The notes: generated by a model from the sequence alone, not told the origin. A stretch of DNA of 13,350 nucleotides from Bacillota bacterium (GCA_009778255.1 WRKD01000179.1:1-13350); one strand, 5' to 3'; positions 1 to 8,099 are shown, numbered from the stretch's first letter. Numbers and translations: made by a program.

Positions 1-466
1 CCGCAATGACGGGGATATTTAGGTAATTAGTCTCATTTTGATCATTTTGTTAGTGTTTATTCTGGTTTCTAGAGGTGCCCTTAAGTGATACTCCGTATGC
101 TTTTGCAGTTTTCCATTTTTCCCATCATATCCCTGCATTTCACATATTTATTATATGTTCTTTTGATGCTATTATATAATGTGCCGCCTATTTTTTCAAT
201 GGGTGTTTTTTCTTCTAACAGCCTATCCAGAGCATCGTAGGAAAAGGCAGGCTATAGGCGGCATCGTATGTATAGGTCGTTTTATACTCCGTGTTTGCGG
301 TATTAACGTTGGCTAGGGGAGACCAAGAGGCTGTTATATTGCCTTTGTTATCATACTGATACGCTTTTTCAACAGAAAAGTGAGGCGGTTCGTAACCGAT
401 TTCATTTATGGGGTCGTATATGCTTTCGGTAAATGGGTCATAGGTTCCTCGACAGAGCCTGTTGTA
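1..466 (-). pseudogene. Decayed RHS/YD-repeat protein fragment
   Basis: Read on the minus strand, this stretch encodes recognisable YD-repeat pieces, but only by changing frame at least two or three times. From about 466 down to 248 the frame reads ...GTYDPFTE..., then YQYDNKGNITASW and TTYTYDAAYSL. After a one-base slip near 248-250 it continues as FSYDALDRLLEEKTPI. Near 141 it shifts again to MQGYDGKNGKLQKHTEYH, and another slip near 40 gives NETNYLNIPVIA up to the window edge. Uncorrected frames stop at 217-215, 83-81 and 21-19, and a TAG at 469-467 closes the upstream side. YD repeats (Y-x-YD-x-x-G-x) are typical of RHS/WapA-type secreted polymorphic toxins and cell-wall proteins. I infer a dead remnant of such a gene whose remaining part lies left of the window. 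The family call rests only on these short motifs. Confidence 0.6.
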
Positions 467-481
467 CTATGGTGACTTTGG

Positions 482-490
482 TGATATAAT
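482..490 (+). promoter_or_regulatory. Extended -10 promoter of secA
   Basis: TGATATAAT is a perfect extended -10 element (TGnTATAAT). A weak -35, TTGTAC at 462-467, sits 17 bp upstream of the hexamer. Transcription would start near 497 and leave a leader of about 80 nt before secA. The -35 overlaps the edge of the RHS remnant. Confidence 0.55.
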
Positions 491-575
491 AAGGGCCAGG
501 TTATAGAGGATTAATCAGATAATTTATCAACTTACAACTTCTAACCGCATATTTCTATTTTTCGGAGGTGTTAGT

Positions 576-3209
576 ATGAGTTTATTGGGAAGGCTATTCG
601 ATGATAACGCAAAAGATATTAAGCGTTATAACAAAATACTGCTGGGGGTTAATGCCCTGGAAGAGCAGATACAGAAAATGAGCGATGAGGAATTGCTGGC
701 GCAAACAGTGGCTTTTCGTTTGCGAATTGCCAATGGAGAAGGTATAGAAGAATTACTGCCGGAAGCTTTTGCCACAGTGCGCGAAGCCGGCTTGCGGGTA
801 TTGGGGATGCGCCATTTCGATGTGCAGCTTATTGGAGGTATGGTGCTTTCCGATGGGCGTATTGCCGAGATGAAAACCGGGGAAGGAAAAACTTTAGTTG
901 CCACAGCGCCTACCTATTTACATGCCTTATTCGGTAAAGGCGCCCATGTGATTACGGTCAACGATTATCTGGCCCGCCGCGACAGCGAATGGATGGGCCG
1001 TATCTATAAATTTCTTGGCCTTACGGTAGGGCTTAGTGTGCATGGTATGGAGCCACCGGGTAAACGCGAGGCTTATCTTGCGGATATTACTTATGGTACA
1101 AATAATGAATTTGGCTTTGATTATCTGCGCGATAATATGGCCTTTAATAAAACCGGTATGGTACAGCGCCCACTCTATTATGCTATTGTCGACGAGGTAG
1201 ATAGCATTTTAATAGACGAGGCGCGTACACCGCTGATCATCTCCGGCCCGGCAGATAAACCCACTCAGTTGTATGAGCAAGCGGCTCAATTTGTACCGCG
1301 TTTAAAGCGTGAAGATGATTATACGGTAGACGAAAAAACACGTCAATCGGCACTTACTGAAGAAGGGGTAGCCAGGGCGGAACAGGCTTTTGGGGTAGAA
1401 AATCTCTACGACGATAAGAATATGGAGATTTCGCATCATATAAATCAAGCCCTGCGCGCCCATAGCTTGTATAAGAGGGATAGGGATTATGTGGTTAAAG
1501 AAGGCCAAGTTATTATTGTGGATGAGTTTACGGGCAGATTGATGTTTGGCCGTCGCTATAGCGAGGGCTTGCATCAAGCTATTGAAGCGAAAGAGCATGT
1601 AAAAGTGGAAAGAGAAAGCCAAACTTTGGCTACTATCACATTCCAAAACTTTTTCCGTATGTACGATAGATTAGCCGGTATGACAGGTACTGCCCGTACC
1701 GAAGAAGAAGAATTTCGCAAGATATATGGTTTTGACGTGGTGGAAGTCCCTACCAATTTACCCATGATACGGGTAGATAATTCGGATATTATTTACCGTT
1801 CGGAACCGGGTAAATATAACGCCGTGGTAGAAGAAATTGCTGCCGAGCATGACAAAGGCCGGCCGGTGTTGGTGGGTACCATCTCTATTGAAAAATCGGA
1901 GGTTCTTTCCCGCATGCTGAGCAAACGTGGCATAAAGCATAATGTTTTAAATGCTAAATTCCATGAGCAGGAAGCGGAAATCGTTTCGCAAGCCGGGCGC
2001 TTAAACGCGGTGACCATTGCCACTAATATGGCCGGGCGCGGTACAGATATTATGCTGGGTGGTAACCCGGAATCTTTAGCTGCCTCAGAAATGGCCGCTG
2101 CTCAGGCTATAGATGCGGAGCGGGAATTCAGCGATGCCGAGCGCCTGGAATTGATAGATAAGCATAAAAAAGCCACTGCCGCCGAGCATAATCAAGTGGT
2201 GGAATTGGGCGGATTACATATTATTGGCACGGAACGCCACGACAGCCGCCGTATCGATAATCAGCTGCGTGGGCGTGCCGGACGTCAGGGCGACCCAGGA
2301 AGCAGCCGTTTTTTCATCTCTTTGGAAGATGATTTAGTGCGTCATTTTGGCGGAGATAATATTCGCGGTATTATGGATCGTATCGGCATGGACGATACTA
2401 TGCCGATAGATTCCGGTTTAGTTTCACGCTCTATTGAGGGTGCGCAGAAAAAAGTGGAGGAACGCCATTTTGAAATGCGCCGTCAGGTGCTGAATTATGA
2501 TGATGTTATGAATCAGCAGCGCGAGGTGATATATAAAGAGCGCCGGCGTGCCCTTTATGAAGAAAATGTACATGAAAGTGTCTTTTCTATGATGGAAAAT
2601 GTAATAGATACCATGGTAACGCCGTATATGGGTATGAGCGAGTATCCGGAGGAATGGGATTTAACCTCTCTCGTAGGCGAGTTTGCGGCAGTTTTACCTC
2701 AAGACGCGCCCACGGAACAGGAATTGGCCGCTCTAGCTAAAAATGAAGTGCCGCAAGATTTAAAAGAACGTCTCTTCAAATACTACTATCAACGTGAAGA
2801 GATATTGGGAAAAGAAATTATGAATCAACTGGAGCATATGGCTATATTACGCGCTGTAGATAGCAAGTGGATGGATCATTTAGATGCCATGGATCAATTG
2901 CGTCAAGGTATTGGGCTACGCGCCTATGGCCAGATAGATCCTTTAGTGGAGTATCGCAATGAAGCCTTCAATATGTTCCAGCAAATGATAGAAGAAATTC
3001 AAGCCGATGTAACCCGTTTGATTTTACATGCGCAAATAATAGAACAACCGCGCGCTCGCGCTGCTGTTTCTACAAATCGTGGCGAAGGGGCTACAGCTAG
3101 AAAGCAGCCGGTACGAAAAGATGCCCGGCAACAAGTGGGGCGGAATGATCCTTGCCCTTGTGGAAGCGGCAAAAAGTATAAAAAGTGCTGTGGCGCCATT
3201 GAGGAATAA
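576..3209 (+). CDS. secA: Protein translocase subunit SecA
   Basis: SecA is the ATPase motor that drives unfolded preproteins through the SecYEG channel at the cytoplasmic membrane. At 877 residues it has normal length. The first nucleotide-binding domain carries Walker A (TGEGKT, residues 101-106) and Walker B (DEVD, 206-209) followed by IDEARTPLIISGP, a SecA signature. Helicase motif VI (QLRGRAGRQGDPG) lies in the second nucleotide-binding domain, and the helical scaffold/wing region with KWMDHLDAMDQLRQGI follows. The tail ends in a SEC-C zinc motif, CPCGSG...KKCC (860-872), which binds zinc and, in known SecA proteins, SecB or ribosomes. The ATG is preceded by GGAGGTG (564-570) at 5-nt spacing, which fixes the start. 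prfB follows 23 bp later, a gene order common in Bacillota. Nothing is broken or missing. Confidence 0.98.
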   Translation: MSLLGRLFDDNAKDIKRYNKILLGVNALEEQIQKMSDEELLAQTVAFRLRIANGEGIEELLPEAFATVREAGLRVLGMRHFDVQLIGGMVLSDGRIAEMKTGEGKTLVATAPTYLHALFGKGAHVITVNDYLARRDSEWMGRIYKFLGLTVGLSVHGMEPPGKREAYLADITYGTNNEFGFDYLRDNMAFNKTGMVQRPLYYAIVDEVDSILIDEARTPLIISGPADKPTQLYEQAAQFVPRLKREDDYTVDEKTRQSALTEEGVARAEQAFGVENLYDDKNMEISHHINQALRAHSLYKRDRDYVVKEGQVIIVDEFTGRLMFGRRYSEGLHQAIEAKEHVKVERESQTLATITFQNFFRMYDRLAGMTGTARTEEEEFRKIYGFDVVEVPTNLPMIRVDNSDIIYRSEPGKYNAVVEEIAAEHDKGRPVLVGTISIEKSEVLSRMLSKRGIKHNVLNAKFHEQEAEIVSQAGRLNAVTIATNMAGRGTDIMLGGNPESLAASEMAAAQAIDAEREFSDAERLELIDKHKKATAAEHNQVVELGGLHIIGTERHDSRRIDNQLRGRAGRQGDPGSSRFFISLEDDLVRHFGGDNIRGIMDRIGMDDTMPIDSGLVSRSIEGAQKKVEERHFEMRRQVLNYDDVMNQQREVIYKERRRALYEENVHESVFSMMENVIDTMVTPYMGMSEYPEEWDLTSLVGEFAAVLPQDAPTEQELAALAKNEVPQDLKERLFKYYYQREEILGKEIMNQLEHMAILRAVDSKWMDHLDAMDQLRQGIGLRAYGQIDPLVEYRNEAFNMFQQMIEEIQADVTRLILHAQIIEQPRARAAVSTNRGEGATARKQPVRKDARQQVGRNDPCPCGSGKKYKKCCGAIEE

Positions 3210-3232
3210 TAAACAGCGAAAGGGGCAGGAGC

Positions 3233-4349
3233 ATGACCATACTGATATTGGATGAATTACGAGCTGCATACACTTTGGGCAAGGAGCGTTTGGAAGAATT
3301 ACGGAGGTCTCTTTGACATTGAAGGTAAAGAAGAAGCATCTTCAGAATTAGAACAACAAACTTTGGCGCATGATTTTTGGCAAGATAAGACGGCTGCTCA
3401 AGGCGTGATCAATAAACTTAACACCATAAAGGATTTAATACATTCTTTTTCCGTAGTGCAAGAGGCTTTAGATGAAAGCGAAGCTTTATTAGAGCTTGCG
3501 CGGGAGGAGGATGATGAAGTTCTGGCTGCGGAGGCTGCCGCTGCCCTTAAATCCTTTTCTAATCAATTGCAGCAATTGGAGCTTACTTTACTACTTTCCG
3601 GCGAATACGATGACCACAATGCCATATTGGCCCTACATGCCGGGGCAGGAGGGCTGGAAGCGCAAGATTGGGCCGAGATGCTACTGCGAATGTTCACCCG
3701 TTATGCCGAACGGCATGGCTACACAGTGGAGCTGATCGATAGCCTGCCTGCCGACGAAGGCGGGGTAAAAAGTGCTACTATTTTAGTAAAAGGGGCGAAC
3801 GCCTATGGCTATCTTAAAAGTGAACGCGGCGTACACCGTCTGGTGCGTATATCCCCTTACGATGCGGCGGGCCGCCGTCATACTTCTTTCGCTTCGGTAG
3901 ATGTAATGCCACAGGTGGCAGACGATAAAGAGGTAATGATAGACCCAGATGACCTGCGAATAGATACTTATCGTTCTTCGGGTAAAGGCGGCCAACATTT
4001 GAACAAAACCGATTCCGCTGTTCGTATTACCCATTTACCCAGTGGCATTGTGGTGCAATGCCAAGACGAGCGTTCTCAGTTTTCTAATAAAGACAAAGCT
4101 ATGCAACTATTGAAAGCTAAGCTGTTACAGCAAAAAATTCGTGCCCGCGAAGCCGAATTAGCCGCTTTACGCGGCGAGCAGCAAGATATTGGCTGGGGCA
4201 GCCAAATACGCTCTTATGTGTTTCAGCCTTATCGCTTGGTAAAGGATCACCGTACCGGGGTAGAGATGGGTAATACAGATGCGGTGATGGATGGAGAGCT
4301 GGATGAGTTTATTGCCGCTTATCTGAAGAAAACAATTGATCATGAATAA
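3233..4349 (+). CDS. prfB: Peptide chain release factor 2 (RF2), with programmed +1 frameshift
   Basis: RF2 recognises UGA and UAA stop codons and triggers peptide release. The gene starts at ATG 3233 (AGGGG at 3221-3225), reads MTILILDELRAAYTLG... for 27 codons to an in-frame TGA at 3314-3316, and must shift +1 by skipping T3314 to continue as ...RRSL-DIEGKEEAS.... The shifted frame then runs unbroken to TAA 4347-4349, giving 371 residues (family about 365). A conventional single-frame call starting at 3252 would give a false N-terminus. Domains: N-terminal helical domain 1, then the codon-recognition domain with the tripeptide SPY at about 207-209 (SPF in most RF2), then the catalytic GGQ loop at about 252-254 inside RSSGKGGQHLNKTDSAVRITH-like sequence. 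The gene overlaps the next one by 8 bp. It is autoregulated by UGA recognition by RF2 itself. Confidence 0.96.
3303..3317 (+). promoter_or_regulatory. RF2 programmed +1 frameshift site
   Basis: The site reads GGAGG-TCT-CTT-TGA-C. It contains the slippery CTT, the in-frame TGA (3314-3316), a 3' C (poor termination context), and an internal Shine-Dalgarno-like GGAGG (3303-3307) exactly 3 nt upstream of CTT. This is the same arrangement as the E. coli prfB site (AGGGGG-UAU-CUU-UGA-C). When RF2 is scarce, slow termination at UGA lets the ribosome slip +1 onto GAC, so RF2 controls its own synthesis. Confidence 0.95.
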
Positions 4350-5115
4350 TAGACAGTTGCGAAGAAAAAATGTAGCGGAAAAAGATGTGGGGTGCAAACA
4401 GGAGTTATTGTGGCGTAGGTTGAAATTGGGTTTGCTGCTCTTGATAAGTGCGCTTATTTTTACTTTGCTGCTAAGTATAATTTTGCCCTGGGCTGCCAAA
4501 GGGGCGCTTTCCCGCAGTTTTTGCCAAGGACTACAGGCAAAAACTGTAGTCGCAGATATTAAAACCCGCTCTGTATGGCAATTGCTTAGGGGTAAAAGCG
4601 AAAGTATGAGCTTTACAATGGAGTTTGACGACAATAGCTTATTGGCGCTCTCTTCCCTACAAGCACAATGGGGGCCTAGCAATGTGGCTTTTGGATTGAT
4701 GCGCCGGGGAAGAGGTAGCGAGCGCGATGCCGAACCATCTACCACGCAGTTGTATTGGGATGAAGTTAAATTGGCGGCGTATCTTAACCGGGTGCAAAGC
4801 GAAGTGTTGGTTAGCCAGGTAAGAATAGGTTCGGAACAGGTGGAGATCAACGGCAGTATGATACTAAACGGAGGACGTCACAATTTCTATTTAGCCTGCT
4901 TACCCAGAAGCGATGATTTGGGGCAGGTGATTTTTAAAGTATCTGTGTGGCATATAGAAGGGCTGGTAGCTACACAACAACTTGAAGAAAGGCTCTGTAA
5001 AGTTTTAAGCTTTGAACCCGATCTCTCTCCTTTAGCTTGGAAAGTCTGGGCTAAGCAGGTGGTGCTTTCTCCGGGGCAAATGCTGGTTTATGGCAGCAGC
5101 AGTTGTTGTCATTGA
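4342..5115 (+). CDS. LmeA-like (DUF2993) membrane-anchored protein
   Basis: The product has 257 residues from ATG 4342. It has a positively charged N-terminus, one hydrophobic segment at about residues 28-49 (LGLLLLISALIFTLLL...), and an extracytoplasmic body. The body has the pattern of DUF2993/LmeA-like proteins: a short early motif (ADIKTRSVWQLLRGKSESM), a middle element, then a segment where 'YWDEVKLAAYLN' precedes alternating strands (SEVLVSQVRIGSEQVEINGSM). LmeA-type proteins in Actinobacteria bind phospholipid and act in envelope lipoglycan assembly; the role in Bacillota is unknown, so no function is assigned here. The ATG overlaps the end of prfB by 8 bp with no strong own RBS, so translation is probably coupled. 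A TTG at 4336 is an alternative start. The protein ends in an unusual Ser/Cys-rich SSSCCH tail. Family assignment is by pattern only. Confidence 0.6.
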   Translation: MNNRQLRRKNVAEKDVGCKQELLWRRLKLGLLLLISALIFTLLLSIILPWAAKGALSRSFCQGLQAKTVVADIKTRSVWQLLRGKSESMSFTMEFDDNSLLALSSLQAQWGPSNVAFGLMRRGRGSERDAEPSTTQLYWDEVKLAAYLNRVQSEVLVSQVRIGSEQVEINGSMILNGGRHNFYLACLPRSDDLGQVIFKVSVWHIEGLVATQQLEERLCKVLSFEPDLSPLAWKVWAKQVVLSPGQMLVYGSSSCCH

Positions 5116-5140
5116 ATAAGGGGCGCCTCAAGGATTATGC

Positions 5141-5146
5141 GGAGGA
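5141..5146 (+). promoter_or_regulatory. Ribosome binding site deciding the sortase start
   Basis: GGAGGA lies 7 nt before ATG 5154. An in-frame TTG at 5103 would add 17 residues and overlap the previous gene but has no comparable site, so the ATG is chosen. Confidence 0.8.
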
Positions 5147-5153
5147 TAATGTT

Positions 5154-5981
5154 ATGGCAAAATCGGAAAAAAAAGAATCTGCTCAACAAAATAAGTCTGG
5201 CAGGCGCAGGATACTCTTTACCGTGGCTTTTTTATTTTTTCTTGTTGTGGCGGTATACTCCGCTTCACAAATATTCATAGGTTTATGGGAATACCATAGT
5301 TCGCAAAATGAATATGAAAAACTACGGGAAATATATGAGCCGCCTGAGGCGGCTCAAGCAACAGAGGCAATTGCCGAACCGGATACTTCTACAGTTATTG
5401 CTAATACATCTTCAGCAGATGAAGAAGAAATTACCAATAAGCCCGCCGTTGCCGAGCAAAAACCGCCTTTAAATCCTGCGGAAGTAAATAAAGAATATAT
5501 CGGTTGGCTTAAAATAAGCAGCTCGGTTATTAATTATCCTATAGTGCAGGCACAAGACAATGAAAAATACCTGAAAACCTCTTTTGAAGGAAATAAAAAT
5601 GGTTTAGGCGCAGTGTTTATGGATTTCCGCTGCGCGGGAGATTTTAGTGATTATCATAGTATCGTTTATGCGCATAACGCAAAAAACGGCACTATGTTTG
5701 GCTCGCTGGCGAAATATTTAGATGCAGAGTATCTTAATACACATCGCGAAATTACCATCACCATGCCGGATGGAGAAAAACAAATATGGTATGTTTTTGC
5801 CGCACGTAAAAGTGATATCAATGACCATGCCTACCGTATTGCTTTTTCTTCCAACGAAAGCTTTGCGGCTTTTGCCGCAAGCATAGATGCGCCGGAAGGT
5901 ATTAACCGCATCCTTACCCTTTCTACCTGCACTACCGGTGGGGGTAATGATGAAAGGATGCTGGTGCATGCTTCTCAATAG
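5154..5981 (+). CDS. srtB: Class B sortase
   Basis: Sortases are membrane cysteine transpeptidases that cut a C-terminal sorting signal and attach the protein to cell-wall peptidoglycan or pilins. The 275-residue product has a basic N-terminus, one membrane segment (about 19-43, ILFTVAFLFFLVVAVY...), and an acidic Ala/Glu/Pro-rich spacer (about 60-115). The catalytic domain begins GWLKISSSVINYPIVQAQDNEKYL, typical of class B. The catalytic triad is visible: His174 in YAHNAKNGTMFGSL, Cys259 in TLSTCT and Arg268 in NDERMLVHA. The protein is complete. It lies 38 bp after the DUF2993 gene, probably in the same transcript as prfB. No substrate with an LPxTG- or NPQTN-type signal is encoded in the window, so its targets are elsewhere. 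The class B assignment is firm on motifs; the exact substrate class is unknown. Confidence 0.92.
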   Translation: MAKSEKKESAQQNKSGRRRILFTVAFLFFLVVAVYSASQIFIGLWEYHSSQNEYEKLREIYEPPEAAQATEAIAEPDTSTVIANTSSADEEEITNKPAVAEQKPPLNPAEVNKEYIGWLKISSSVINYPIVQAQDNEKYLKTSFEGNKNGLGAVFMDFRCAGDFSDYHSIVYAHNAKNGTMFGSLAKYLDAEYLNTHREITITMPDGEKQIWYVFAARKSDINDHAYRIAFSSNESFAAFAASIDAPEGINRILTLSTCTTGGGNDERMLVHASQ

Positions 5982-6031
5982 CAACTTAATCACCCGAGCT
6001 AACGCCAAAATCTCTAATTTTGAGTAATAGC

Positions 6032-6062
6032 TAACTGGCTTTTGTTACACAAAAGCCAGTTA
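6032..6062. terminator. Hairpin between convergent genes (bidirectional terminator candidate)
   Basis: A perfect 14-bp inverted repeat, TAACTGGCTTTTGT / ACAAAAGCCAGTTA (6032-6045 and 6049-6062), has a 3-nt loop. It lies between the ends of the sortase and panE genes, which face each other. Neither strand has a clear run of T after the stem, so terminator function is inferred from position and stem strength. Confidence 0.6.
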
Positions 6063-6112
6063 TGTCACACTCTATCTTCTATCTTCTGGCATCTTTGTGG
6101 GCGCAGCCCACC

Positions 6113-7096
6113 TTAGTATTGATTAAGCCGCATTTGGTCATTTTTGCCATGTATGGCTACTACGCTGCGAACCATACGCGCATTTAAAGGTGTATCTATG
6201 CCATACTGCTCTCCCAGGCGCATAATGCTGCCGTTGATAGATTCAATTTCCGTCATGCGCCCTTTTTCCACATCCGCCAGCATAGAGGAATAATTTTGTG
6301 CAGTAGCGCGACAAGTTTCCAATACGCTGGCCCACATTTCGCCATAGTTTAAATGCGCTCCGTCTTTTTGTGCTACCGTCACGCCTTCCATAACCAAGCT
6401 CATCATATCGCGGGCAATTTCCGGTTTTTTTGGTAATTCACCGTTTTGCAGTTTATAAATGGCGGAAAGTGGGTTAATGGCGCTATTGACTATCAATTTT
6501 TGCCAGCGTATGGGTTTTATATCTATACTTGCGGCAGCCGGTATATAGCAATTGTTCAATATATAAGCCAGCTCCATGGCTTTGGCCAGAGAATTTTTCA
6601 GTAAACGCGAAGAATTTTTGTTGCGAGAACGAGAGTTTTCTATTAACGGGGCAATAGTGGTAAGGCCATTGCCGCTATGAAAAATCTGGCCCGGCTTTGT
6701 TTCGCAGGCAGCTTGATAGGTAACGCCGGGAAATATCTGTTTTTTATCTATATACTGCGCTATAATGCTAATATGACCAAAACCATTTTGTAAAGACAAT
6801 ACCTGTGTTTTTGCTTTTTTTACCAGGCTAACTTCCCGTGCCGCCTGTGCGGTATTGTATGATTTTACCAGCATCAGCACTAGTTCTGGCGCAGGCGCAT
6901 CTTCAATAAGATTTATAGCTTTGGCTATATAGGTTTTTTGTGTGCCATCCGTTTCGGTTATAACAAAGCCTTCGCGGTTCAATAAATCGACCTTATTTTG
7001 ATCCACGTCATAATAGGTTACGGCATGCCCGCCTAAAGAAAGTGCCCCGCCGAAAATACAACCCATTGCTCCGGCGCCCATAATGAGTATTTCCAT
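6113..7096 (-). CDS. panE: 2-dehydropantoate 2-reductase (ketopantoate reductase)
   Basis: The enzyme reduces ketopantoate to pantoate with NADPH, the second step of pantothenate (vitamin B5/CoA) synthesis in the cytoplasm. The 327-residue protein starts with the Rossmann motif MEILIMGAGAMG (GAGAMG, 7-12). It shows the NGFG segment near 104-107 and the family's C-terminal helical domain with Lys200 in RWQKLIVNSAINPLSAI, Asn204 and Asn208. The catalytic-site Glu283 lies in KGRMTEIESINGSI, matching E. coli PanE TEID. Length is slightly above the family's usual 290-310, with a Ser/Arg/Asn-rich insert at about 153-165. The start has GGGAGAG 4 nt upstream and lies 1 bp after the panB stop, so the two are co-transcribed and likely translationally coupled. 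No panC or panD follows; the operon ends at the hairpin. Confidence 0.93.
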   Translation of the reverse strand: MEILIMGAGAMGCIFGGALSLGGHAVTYYDVDQNKVDLLNREGFVITETDGTQKTYIAKAINLIEDAPAPELVLMLVKSYNTAQAAREVSLVKKAKTQVLSLQNGFGHISIIAQYIDKKQIFPGVTYQAACETKPGQIFHSGNGLTTIAPLIENSRSRNKNSSRLLKNSLAKAMELAYILNNCYIPAAASIDIKPIRWQKLIVNSAINPLSAIYKLQNGELPKKPEIARDMMSLVMEGVTVAQKDGAHLNYGEMWASVLETCRATAQNYSSMLADVEKGRMTEIESINGSIMRLGEQYGIDTPLNARMVRSVVAIHGKNDQMRLNQY

Positions 7097-7097
7097 A

Positions 7098-7934
7098 TTA
7101 CTCTCCCAGTAGTTTTTCCAGTTTTTTTACTTCATCGGCATCCATAAAATAACTGTGCTCAGAGTCGGGGTAATTGCCTGTTTTTACTTCCGCTGCAAAA
7201 TCGTTAAGAGCTTGCAGTATAATAGCTGCGGCATTGCCATATTGTTTTGCAAAACGAGGCATATGGTTTTCGTTAAGACCAACAATATCATGAAATACCA
7301 ATACTTGCCCGTCGCAATTGAGGCCTGCGCCAATACCTATGGTGGGTATTGTTAAAGCGGCGCTTATTTTTGCCGCAGTTTCGGCTGTTACAAATTCTAA
7401 AACTACAGAAAAAGCTCCTGCTTCTTCTAGCATGCGGGCTGTTTTTAGCAGGCGCATAGCTGAATCAGCATCTCGCCCTTGACAGCTATAGCCATGCCAC
7501 ATGGCAGCGGTTTGTGGCAGCAAACCGATATGAGCCATTACCGGTATGCCGTGCTTACTAAGGGCGGCTATTATAGGAGCAGTCTCTTCCCCGCCTTCTA
7601 CTTTAACAGCTGCCGCCCCGCATTCTTTGATTAAGAAAATGGCATTGGCTAAAGCGAGATCGGTATTTATTTGATAAGAACCAAAGGGCATATCGGCTAC
7701 CAGCAGCGCGTTTTTTACTGCCCGGGCTACAGGTTTAGTATGATGACAAATATCTTCTATGGTAACCGGCGTGGTCGATTCATAGCCAAGCATTACATTA
7801 CCTAAAGAATCCCCCACTAAAACAACATCCGCACCGGCTTGTTCAGCTAAGCGCCCACTGGGATACCCGTAGGCGGTGATCATAACTATCTTTTCGCCCC
7901 GTTGTTTTTTATCCAGCAGCTGCCGAATATTCAT
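7098..7934 (-). CDS. panB: 3-methyl-2-oxobutanoate hydroxymethyltransferase
   Basis: PanB transfers a hydroxymethyl group from 5,10-methylene-THF to 2-oxoisovalerate to make ketopantoate, the substrate of the neighbouring PanE. The 278-residue TIM-barrel protein carries the Mg2+ and substrate residues: Asp42 in VGDSLGN, Asp81 in ADMPFGSY, Lys111 and Glu113 in KVEGGE, and the catalytic Glu180 in VVLEFVTAE. GIGAGLNCDGQVLVFHD is the family's C-terminal signature. One oddity is TAYGYPSG (Gly23) where nearly all family members I recall have TAYDYPSA. RBS AGGGGAT (7950-7944) stands 9 nt before the ATG. It is the first gene of the minus-strand pan operon and diverges from dut. Confidence 0.96.
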   Translation of the reverse strand: MNIRQLLDKKQRGEKIVMITAYGYPSGRLAEQAGADVVLVGDSLGNVMLGYESTTPVTIEDICHHTKPVARAVKNALLVADMPFGSYQINTDLALANAIFLIKECGAAAVKVEGGEETAPIIAALSKHGIPVMAHIGLLPQTAAMWHGYSCQGRDADSAMRLLKTARMLEEAGAFSVVLEFVTAETAAKISAALTIPTIGIGAGLNCDGQVLVFHDIVGLNENHMPRFAKQYGNAAAIILQALNDFAAEVKTGNYPDSEHSYFMDADEVKKLEKLLGE

Positions 7935-7972
7935 AGCTAATTATCCCCTTTATTTTTTATTTTCCAATGAGT

Positions 7973-8002
7973 ATTATACTACAAGAATATAAGCAAAAGC
8001 AA
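7973..8002 (-). promoter_or_regulatory. Candidate promoter of panB-panE
   Basis: On the minus strand, TATAAT (7978-7973) is preceded by TTGCTT (8002-7997) with an 18-bp spacer. The -10 is perfect; the -35 shares only the TTG. The leader would be about 30 nt. Confidence 0.5.
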
Positions 8003-8099
8003 ATTTTACCGAATTATTGTATGTGTTTGGCATTTGTAAAAGAGATTAGCGTATACTTGCGGCAACAGCCTGCTAGATCGTACACTGACATCTGTATTT

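Noticed and set aside
3252..3314. A start at 3252 giving a 365-residue single-frame RF2
   Set aside because: Its first 21 residues do not resemble RF2, while the frame from ATG 3233 gives the typical RF2 N-terminus and meets it at a complete frameshift site.
4167..4850. A 227-codon open frame on the minus strand
   Set aside because: It is antisense to prfB and the DUF2993-like gene, spans their junction, has no ribosome binding site and shows no recognisable domain.
5103..5153. TTG start extending the sortase by 17 residues
   Set aside because: No ribosome binding site supports it, whereas GGAGGA stands 7 nt before ATG 5154.
6066..6092. Short CTATCTT/CTTCT repetition before the panE end
   Set aside because: It is a brief low-complexity stretch with no array structure; no CRISPR-like repeat-spacer pattern, tRNA or rRNA was seen in the window.
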